From Trichocladium uniseriatum (Eukaryota > Ascomycota > Sordariomycetes > Sordariales > Chaetomiaceae), in NCBI GenBank assembly GCA_017139535.1, contig WOUO01000001.1, positions 1,860,001 to 1,924,000 of the forward strand: a DNA stretch of 64,000 bases, read 5' to 3'. Shown one piece after another: positions 55,643-64,000 of this stretch (its first letter is position 1; each line of letters begins with the position of its first letter). The position numbers were made by a program, and so were the translations under genes. The notes beneath the pieces were generated by a model. The model was not told the DNA's origin, made no database searches, and worked only from the letters and a program-made list of their open reading frames with translations.

Positions 55643-57967
55643 CTATACAAAATCAAATGTATCCCCCTGCTCGTGGATCATCTTGCCGACCCTTGACGTT
55701 CCCACGATGCGCTCCAGCTTCATAACATCATACTTGGAGAACATGACCCGGACCACCCCCTGACCATGTTCTAGTAGTAGGCCCTGCTCGCTCTTTTGCA
55801 GATACCCGCCCGCAATCTCCTGGTAGAACAGTGGATTATCCGGCAGCGAGTACATAATCACGCGCTTCACGCCCCTGATCTGGTACCGCCCAAAGTGGTG
55901 CGCGCGCTCCGTGTACAGCAGCACCTTGTGGCGGCCCGTCAGGAAATGCGAGCGCGCACGTGACGACTCGGGCACGTCGGCGTATTCGGAGATGGCGCCA
56001 AACGAGACGTTCTCGACGGCCGAGTTGTTGGCAAAGTAGTTGCGGACCCGCACGAAGTCGAGGTACGACGGGATGAAGATGAGCGTCCCCGCGGCGTCCC
56101 TGCCCTTGTGCTTGGCCAGCATCGGCACGATGGCCTTGGTGAAGTAGGCGAACCGGGCGTCCGGGTCGGCCGCGATCGAGTGCGCCTCGAATCGGCTGAA
56201 CGTTTGCCGCGCCTTGACGCCCAGATACTGGATCGTGCCGGGGCACTCCTGCTGCAGGCGCGCCTTGCCGGCCCAGTTGTGGCAGTGCGCCCGCAACAGT
56301 TCGGCGAGCTCGGGTGTGTTGAAGGCGCTGAGCACCACCGTCTGGCGGAAGTACTTGGCTTGGTCGTCGAGGTACCAGCTCCGCACGCGGCTAAAGTCAC
56401 AGCCGTGGGCGTCCTTGGGCTGGATGTTGAGGTGCTCAAAGATGAACTCGACATGCTCCCAGTTCTGCATCAGCAGGGCGTCGGCCTGGTCGACGACGAC
56501 GAGCTCGATGGAGCTGAGAAAGTCGTAGTCGACCTTCTTCTCCTCCTCGGACCCAATGGCCATGCGGAGACCCAAGGGGCTGGCAAAGATGATGTCCGAG
56601 TTGTAGAACTGCGAAAAGTACTTGATGGTCTTGCGGGTGAACTTCATGCCCAGCCGGAACATGTCGTCGTCATTGCCCGAGAAGAGGTCCTTGAAGTCGT
56701 CGGGCTTGTCGTCCGAGAACTTAGAGTGCTTGTCAACGTATCCGTCCTCAAACCGCTTCCTGTTCTCCTGCTGGTCCGGCTCGCAAATCGACACAATCAT
56801 GTCGACCATCCTGACGCAGGACTGTCTTGTCGGGAGAATCATCAGCACCTTGGGCCGAGTGAAACCCTGGTCTCTCAACTCCAAGTCTTCGTTGCCCTCA
56901 GCACGGGCTAACCTGGCGTTGTTCTTGACTACCCGGTCGCGTGTCCTAACGGAGTCAGTTAACTGATTGTGGTTACTTGAACAACGTACGTACTTGAAGA
57001 CGTGATTGAGAGCATGGAGACAGGTCATCCTTCGGAGGCCTTCAGATCCCGAAACCGTGCGGTTGCAGTAAAGGAGATCCTGGTAGTTGAAGAGCAGCGG
57101 CGCTACTGTCTGCTCAACCTGGTCAAGCTTTGCGTGTTTTGGCTCCATGGACTCATGGAGTTTCTTCTTGAGCTTGAGATCGGAGATGCCCGATACCGCT
57201 GCGGGCAACGTCTTGCCTTCGGCATTGCCCGTGTCGGGGGTATTGAGGAATATCCTTGTCGACTTGCCCGCTACCCGTTCCATGCGCCACTTGCCGTCCT
57301 GGATAGCCTTCACTTTTGGCTGCACCTCCTCCTCCTTGGGCCCGGAAAAGTGCACCTCGAACGGATCCGAGCTGTCCAGGTCGTCGTCATCGTCGAACAA
57401 GTCTTCGGGCGTCGCATCGGCCGGGTCCTCCTCTGGCTCCTCAACCAAATCAACGTCCTGGTCCTGGTCCTCACCCTCTTCATCCTCCTCGCTCTCCTCG
57501 TCCTTGGTGGGCTCCTTGTCCTCAGTAGAGGTGTGATCCAGCTTTCGCCGCTTGGCCTTGGGAGCGCTCTCTTGGAGACTGCGCATCAGGCTCATGTAAG
57601 ACTGAGCGGGTTTGGTCTCCTCCTCCTCTTCCTCATCTGAGTCAACCTCCATGGCGTCCGGTTCATCTTCTGAGATACTCCCTGCCTCACTCTCAGATTC
57701 ACTATTTGGTCAGCATACATGACTAAAAGAAATGCAAAATAGAAAAAAAGCATACTCTTTATCTGCCAACCGTGCAGCATCAAATCGAGCACTCCGCGGC
57801 TCCCGAGCAGTCGCCCTTCCCCTTCCTCTCCCTCTCGAAGGCCCTCTACCTCTAGATCCTCCCCTTCCCCTCGACGCTCCTCCTCTCGCTCCTCCTCTTG
57901 ACCCTCCACGGAACGACGATCCTCCCCTCGATCCGCCACGGAATCCTGCACGCCCTCCGGGGGCCAT
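55643..57967 (-). CDS. UTP25: U3 snoRNA-associated protein Utp25 (SSU processome)
   Basis: Exons 57967-57756, 57701-56994 and 56945-55643 give 740 aa. The N-terminus is an RGG-rich stretch (FRGGSRGGSSFRGGSRGG), then a very acidic region (DSDEEEEEETKP, DLFDDDDDLDSSDPFE). The conserved Utp25 domain begins near LNTPDTGNAEG and includes VLMILPTRQSCVRMVDMIV, SDIIFASPLGLRMAIG, IELVVVDQADALLMQNWEHV and HKVLLYTERAHHFGRYQIRG. This is a helicase-like fold that has lost the Walker motifs, as known for this family. It is required for early pre-rRNA cleavage. The second intron is 48 nt and has no stop in frame; GTACGT and TTAG borders support removal. Divergent from eIF3f. Confidence 0.94.
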
Positions 57968-58415
57968 TGTATTAGTGGCCTTTTTAAACAGTCTCGAATT
58001 GGAAGATGTTTTGGTCTAAAAAGTCCACATAAAAGTTGGTTAGTGTATTTCGTGTATGACCGAAAAAGTTGTATGAAATTATAAAATTGTCAGCCTTGCC
58101 AACCGCAAGCCATTCAAGTTCATCAGCCAAAATCCAGACCCCTGTGAACCCCACCGAGACGACAGCCTTGCACCCCACCGCTTATCGTCTCTTATCTTAG
58201 CGCGCACAACCCAGCCTGCAAAATTCGAGGTTCAACAAGGTTTGGAGCAAAAGGTTCAAAGAAAAGAACGGCTCCGGTCTGCCCGTGACGACTTTCCCCG
58301 ACCTCCGCGACCCGCCCGACTCCCTTGTTCCCCATCGGCTGCCGCCAATTTTCTGCGACGGAAGATACACCACACCGTATCCCAGACAGCATCACCGACC
58401 CTCAAATCCGACAAT
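57968..58415. promoter_or_regulatory. Shared upstream region of UTP25 (-) and eIF3f (+)
   Basis: 448 bp between divergent starts of a ribosome-biogenesis gene and a translation-initiation gene, which suggests joint growth regulation. No named element is claimed. Confidence 0.5.
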
Positions 58416-59677
58416 ATGGCTGTCGAGCAAGATCAGTTTGTCCACCTCGCCCGGCCCGTGGCGCCCACTGTCATGGGCTTCGCCGGCAGTGCCCCGCTTA
58501 CCGTCAACGTCCAACCTCAAGTATGCCTACCACCCACCCACCTACCCACACCCACCCATACCTCACATGCCAATACCACCGCGATCTGGCCGTTTGTTTG
58601 TTAAATATAACAACGGCTTTGCATCGCCTCCCTCTTTCGGCCCACTGGCATCCCTGATACTAACTACCCCTCCCCCCACTCTAGGCCGTCTTCTCCGTCC
58701 TTGACCACGCCGTCCGCCGCGATATCCGCGACACACAGTCCACGAGGGTGATCGGCGCGCTCGTCGGCACACGCAGCGAAGATGGCAGCGAGGTCGAGGT
58801 GCGCAGCACCTTTGCGATCCCGCACACGGAGAACGAGGACCAGGTCGAGGTCGACGTCGAGTACCAAAAGAACATGCTCGCGCTGACGCTCAAGGCGTCG
58901 CCGCGCGAGACCCTGCTCGGCTGGTACACGACCTCGCACGAGCTCAACAGCTTCTCGGCCCTCATCCAAAACTTCTTCGCCTCCCCCGAGACGGGCACCT
59001 TCCCGCACCCGGCCGTGCACATGACCATCTCGACCGATCCCGGCTCCCCCCTCGCGACCAAGACGTACATCTCGGCCCCCGTCGCCGTCTCGGCCGACCG
59101 CGCCGCCGAATCCTGCCTCTTCATCGAGGTGCCGCACAAGCTGCTCTTCAGCGACGCCGAGCGCGCCGCCCTCGGCACCGTGTCGGCCGCCGCCGACGCC
59201 GAGTCCCGCTCGGCCCCCGTGGCGAGCGACATCGAGACGCTCGCCCAGACACTCGAGAGCGTGTCGGGCCTGCTCGAGCGCGTGTCGGGCTTCGTGGGCG
59301 AGGTGCTGGACGAGGAGCGCGACGGCAACCAGGCGCTGGGGCAGTACCTGATGAACGCGCTGTCGCTGGCGCCCAAGGTGGCCAACACGCAGATCGAGTC
59401 CGACTTCAACAACCACGTCCAGGACGTGCTCATGGTCTCGTACCTGGCCAACACGATCCGCACCCAGATCGACCTGGCCCAGAAACTCTCGACGTCGCAG
59501 CTCGTCGGCTTCGACAAGGAGGCCGGTGACAAGAAGGAGGGCGAGGATGGCGCCGGCAAGCACGAGGGTGGCGCCGGTGGCCGTGGCGGCAGGGGGGGTA
59601 AGCGGACCGGTCGTGGTGGCGGTCGGGGCGGTGGTCAGCAGAGGGAACCTAGGGAGCCGCGGGAGAACGGCGAGTAG
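58416..59677 (+). CDS. Translation initiation factor 3 subunit F (eIF3f)
   Basis: Exons 58416-58520 and 58685-59677 give 365 aa; intron 164 nt, long for this window. The MPN domain (about residues 25-165) starts LTVNVQPQAVFSVLDHAVRR, then RVIGALVGTRSEDGSEVEVR. The JAMM metalloprotease motif is degenerate: the position of HxH reads TSHELN, so no deubiquitinase activity is predicted from that site. The C-terminal helical region carries LTQIESDFNNHVQDVLMVSYL-type sequence typical of eIF3f. The end is a Gly/Arg-rich tail (GGRGGRGGKRTGRGGGRGGG) that may bind RNA; it is an addition seen in fungi. Part of the eIF3 complex on the 40S subunit. Confidence 0.94.
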
Positions 59678-60329
59678 AAAAAGAGCGGAAAAAGGAGAAA
59701 CCAAAGTTATATCCCAACCCCCAACAATTTGTTTTGTCTCGGCGCCATCTGCTCGGTTGGTTTGAATTTTCTTTTTAGTGCCACTGGGAGGCACTGTCGG
59801 AAATGAAAACAAAAAGTACCAAGCGCTTTAATTCAGTTTGGCAGGCAGGCAGACAGGCAACACTGATGTTCTGTTGATAAGCGGATACAAGGTCATGGGA
59901 TGGTATGGACAATCGCATCCAGGTAGCGTTGATCTGGGGGCATGATAGCTGCTTCGCAAAAGCAGGAAACGCCATGGCGTTCGGTGGCGGGTATAGACCA
60001 AGGACCCGAGGGGGAATGAGAATACAGTATTCATACTTCGTGACAACATGGCCCAACATCCTCTTTTAGTTTCTATTCTGCACATCTATAAGTCTGATTG
60101 TGTCGTGATCGGAACTATATCGCATTAATCTTTGTCGTGCAACCTCCCATCCCCACCGCTCCGGCCTGTCAGTCCTCCTCTTGCCCCTGAATGAGTAGAG
60201 AGCGCATGTTTGCCGTCTTTTTCTCCAACAACCTTGCTACTCCCAAAACGCCCTGATGCATGCCCCAACCTGTTGCGCCTGATGACCCAGTATCCATTCA
60301 ACCCCCAACACCGCTCGATGCTTAGACCC
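59678..60329. other. Convergent 3' region of eIF3f (+) and the R3H-SUZ gene (-)
   Basis: 652 bp between two facing stop codons. Mixed composition with short frames only. A possible polyadenylation-type AT-rich patch lies at about 60055-60130. No gene supported. Confidence 0.5.
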
Positions 60330-63004
60330 CTATGTAGAAGGCTTCTGCGGCAATGTGGCAGGGTTGCCGTAGTTTGGTAAATGGCTGAAGGGCTGGCCCG
60401 GTCCCGGAAGCCCGCCCGGCCTGGCGCCCATGTGCATGGGGCCACTCGGAGGCATATGCTGCGGTGGCCCGTGGGGCGCCGGCACGTGAGGAGGCTGCTG
60501 CACCGCGTGGTACGGCATTGAGTTGTTTGAGCCCTGCCTCGTCATACCATATGGTCCGGGCGCCGGCGCAAAACCCGCCTGTGGCAGAGGCGGCTGGTAC
60601 GCGCTGTAACTCATGTGCGGCGAGTGAAACTGCGGGCTACCATGGCGAGGGCTCGATCCGCCATAGGGGCCAGGCGGCGGCGGCGGCTGCATTGGAATTC
60701 CACTGGCCGGAACAAACGATTGTGTCTGCGGGTTGAAAGACTGGCGGTTATAGCTACCAGGGATCGGGTGTTGACTCTTTGGGTCGTTTGGATTGGCAGT
60801 TACCGGCAATTGCCCATAAGCATATGGAATTCCGGCCGCGGGTACTGGGCTCGCCCGTGGTGGGTAAGCGGTTTGGCCGAAGTTTTGCTGCGGCCAAGCT
60901 GGCTGAGGAAGGCTTGGCACGGGGCTGCTGTACGGCCCGCCCATGGGAGGATTGGGAGCTCGGTAGCCCTGTTGCTGCGGCGGAGGCGGTGGGGGCACGG
61001 CTTGCGGCACAGGGGGTGCCGGGTACTGGAACCGAGTTAGCAGGGCATTCTGAGTCTCGATGCGAGGTGGGCTCACAGCTTGAACTCCTGTATACTGCGG
61101 GGTGAATCCGCTGTTTGGCATCATTTGTGGCGTATATGGTTGGCCAGGTGCGTACACGGGTTGTGCTGTGCTTGGATATGGCTGCTGGAACTGTCCGTTG
61201 AACGGGGCTGCGTTGACAGGATAATACTGAGGTGCTGCGGGTGCCCAAGTCGGATTCTGAGGTCCACACCATGCAACGTAATGAGACCGGGACTCGAAGG
61301 TCTCCGAGTCATCCCGTCGCTGTTTGGTTGGTTTCCTCTTGCCGCCGTTTGGCTTGTCCTTGGCCGATACCGAGCTGGCGCGGGACACACCATTGCCATC
61401 CTCGCCGTCTAGAGTTTCACGGTTAGTTTGTTTAAGATCTAGAGTCCTATTTTGGTCGAGACCCACCTTGGTTCAGATTCTCTGTCTTCTCAACAGTTCC
61501 AAAGATCCGCAGTCGAGCTCGATTGTATGCCTCTTCGCGCTCTTCTCTTGTGAGCCTACGACGGGAAGAGTTAATACTGAGCCATTGTCATCCGTATAAT
61601 TCGGGAACTCACTTTTCCTTGGCCCGGAGGTTCTCCTTGGAGTCGCTGCCCGCTTCCGAGGTCGGCTTAGAGGGGCCTGCGCTCCCGGGACCAAAGTCCC
61701 CTTCCTCTCCGCGCCGCATGATCTTCCGCGGAAGAACGGCCGGTGCCGGGGAACTGCTGCTCGACGCGTTTGCCGCAATGCTAGACAGCGACGGCGGGAT
61801 CCTGCAAAACGGGGTCCTGAAGATGCGCACAGCTCCCGCCGCCGCCTCATAAGAGTGTGTCATATGATAATAATCCGCAAGCCTGTGCGTCAACATTCTG
61901 CAAAACGAGTTGCTGGGAGGCAGATCCATGTAAGGCTCCCTGTAATGGCTTGTTAGTAAATGACTACGCGGAGCCAGGCGGGGGATGTAGCATACTTTGA
62001 GTCCTGGACAAATTCAATGACTTGTTGCTCCAATCTCAGTAAGAAAAGGCGGTCTTTGGGGGACTGCATCGCCTCAAGGAGTTTCTCGTCCGGGTTCTGA
62101 CTGTAAAAACCGTTGGGTGCCAAGCCGTCGGGGGTCGCGGTGCCGCCGACCAGTGACACGTTCGGGTCTGGTGGTGCCTGCTTGTCTGAAATGCCGCTCT
62201 GCGGTGTGACAACTCCCTGGCCCTTGTTTCCGGCCAAGATATGATGCGGTGGGAGAGTCCGTGGAGGCATATCCCCGATCTGAATACGGTGGATGCGAGC
62301 TGCAACGTCGGAGCCCATGCGCGAACTGGCAAGGTAGGAACCGCGGATCGAAAAGGCATCGTCATCCTCTGCCGCAGCCTTGACGCTAGCACTGTCATCG
62401 GGCCGCAACGACTCCTTTTCGTCAAGGGCGAAGGTAGTTCCCGAGGTAATACTCTTGCCATCTAGGCTAGGGGGTTTGGTTCCCAGTTCAGAATTAGAGT
62501 CGGCTCGCTGGGACGTGTCATCTGACGGCGTCTGGCTATTGCCGGCCTTGCTCGACCTCTCGGTCATGCCAGATAAAGAGCCGTTGACGACAAGGTTGGG
62601 AGGTGCTCTCGTCTCCAGCTTCAGGTCTTTCAACCCCGCAACAATCTTGGCATCAGAGAGTTGACCTGCGTCGGCCGTCTGCTGCGTAGCGGGAGGAGAA
62701 CCTCCTACGGCCGGGATGACGGGAATGGCGACGGCGGTGGTTGCCGGTAATACGACAGGGATCGCGGGAACTACGACTGTGGAAGCCTGAGCGGGCTCTT
62801 CTCGTCTATCTCTAACAGCTACTTGGTCGGGCATTCTGGAGACAGTGGGGGTAGGCTTGGAACCCTTGGACGCCGACGCAGCTGCGACCTAGATGCAAGA
62901 GGTCAAGTAGTTAGCCATGGAGGTACGTAAAGAAGAGTGGGGTGACATACTCTTGCAAAAGACATCTTTCCGACATCATTTGCCATGGTGGGAACTGCCG
63001 CCAT
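60330..63004 (-). CDS. R3H and SUZ domain RNA-binding protein
   Basis: Five exons (63004-62951, 62888-61996, 61939-61613, 61555-61467 and 61408-60330) give 813 aa. The start is the ATG at 63004 (CAACCATGGCG). The R3H domain (about 300-365) contains EQQVIEFVQDSKEPYMDLP and the RxxxH core in CRMLTHRLADYYHMTHS. The SUZ domain follows, KIMRRGEEGDFGPGSAGP and further SKENLRAKEKLTREEREEAY, a known RNA-binding pair (Rbs1/encore-like). The last 330 residues are low-complexity Pro/Gln/Gly/Tyr with many PYPxxP-type units, typical of prion-like RNP granule proteins. The N-terminus (18-290) is disordered. Likely cytoplasmic mRNA regulation. Confidence 0.88.
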
Positions 63005-64000
63005 GGTTGCGGCTGGTACAGTGATCGATCGGGACGCTGAACGTTGTACAGGGCCTACGGGGACGGTGAGGCCGAGAAGATGGGTCGGTCCAGGAAATGA
63101 ACAGGCGAGGAGGTCGAGCCGATTCAACCAGGCTGCAAGACACGGGTCCGCGGGTGAGGAATCAAGAAACGAAACGGAGCAGAGCTGTCCAGAGCGAAGG
63201 AAGAGCGCAGGTAATCATCGTGGGGTGGGATGGATGCGGATCAGTAAAGTTTGTCGGGTCCTTTTTGTACAGCGAACAGGGTGGTGCTGCTGAGATGCTG
63301 CGATGTTGCAAGGTTGCGAGGTTGCGTGCTGCGATGCTCGATCTGGTGCACAAGATCGCAAACGAGTTGCGGGTTTGGTCGCTGTCGTCTGAGCGTCGTC
63401 GCTGTTCCAGACGTCTGTGCTGTGTCTGGAAAGGCGCCGCCACAATTGGCGGTTGAAGAATGGCAGATCTCGTGGGACAGGGAGGGGGGTGCGATATCGA
63501 AGAGCGGATGTGGTTGCACAAGGAATTCTAATGAGGAGAGGCTTTAGGAGGGTTAGGAGGTGCAGGTACCTCCTCTTTCGGTCGGGGAAGCCTAAGGCGG
63601 TCCGGCATTAGCCCCACCCGGTTTTTTCAACCCTGGCCAAGGACTTACGAGGGCCAAGAAAGGTGCCGGACAGGGGTTGAGAAGAGTGAGCAAAAGAACC
63701 TGACGATTTCCGGGAGGCGGGACAAGGCAAGTGGTGGGCAGTTTCTCGAAAGCTCCGAATATCTGCCAACTTCTCTCAGCAAGCCCAATTGCCGGCCCTG
63801 CAGATGCCCGAGTGCTACGTGACGCTTAACCTATGCAGGCAAAGCCATGCAGACCATCGAGCAGTAGAAGATTCAAGATGGAAACCGGTTCACTTGGACG
63901 CATGATTTGGGTGATGTTTTGGGCCGTTCCAAGAAAGCAATGAGGATTCCGTAAGCAAACTGCCTGCCGACCTGAGAATGTTCGTGCCACCCAATCGATT
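63005..64000. other. Upstream region of the R3H-SUZ gene to the window edge
   Basis: About 1 kb holding the promoter and probable 5' leader of the R3H-SUZ gene. 63290-63370 has short near-repeats of TGCGATG and GGTTGCGAG. No gene is supported up to the end of the window. Confidence 0.5.

Overview
The window is nuclear DNA of a filamentous ascomycete, most likely a Sordariomycete of the Sordariales/Chaetomiaceae type. The evidence is GC-rich coding sequence, short introns (about 48-75 nt) with GTAnGT donors and CTAAC/CTGAC-like branch sites, genes about 2 kb apart on both strands, and fungal-specific families (MICOS Mic12, Sim4-complex Fta4, LaeA-like methyltransferases, DUF7924). Coding starts are ATG. 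The gene models below were assembled by hand from splice sites and reading-frame continuity. The summed exon length of each spliced model is a multiple of three.

Layout. 1-10 kb: a 63-residue membrane microprotein, dCMP deaminase (-), ATG7 (+), an LLP/DUF2462 nucleolar-type protein (+) and a PLP-dependent decarboxylase (-). 11-18 kb: a LaeA-like methyltransferase (+), a DUF985 cupin (-) and a Gts1-like ArfGAP (+). 18-30 kb: a large calpain-like protease (+), kinetochore Fta4 (-), a CIA84-type mitochondrial PPR protein (+), mitoribosomal bS18m (-) and U3 snoRNP IMP3 (+). 30-39 kb: a long MFS transporter frame split by one in-frame TAG, a PTP-family phosphatase, a degenerate kinase-fold protein and a small basic repeat protein. 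40-52 kb: a 1056-residue repeat protein of unknown function (-), HEM2 (+), an acyltransferase-3 membrane protein (+) and a DUF7924 protein (-). 53-64 kb: MICOS Mic12 (-), bL17m (+), UTP25 (-), eIF3f (+) and an R3H-SUZ protein (-).

The content is mostly housekeeping: ribosome production (IMP3, UTP25, bS18m, bL17m, eIF3f), mitochondrial biogenesis (Mic12, CIA84 type), autophagy, heme and dTMP precursor synthesis. Divergent gene pairs with short shared promoters recur. There is no secondary-metabolite cluster, transposon, rRNA, convincing tRNA or CRISPR.

The most unusual items are: the minus-strand protein with about 14 degenerate 22-residue QASGQ repeats (40088-43430); the DUF7924 protein ending in a segment that resembles the actinobacterial DUF2510 motif; the single TAG inside the MFS frame; and a recurring C-rich to G-rich strand-composition switch inside exons, seen regardless of gene direction.
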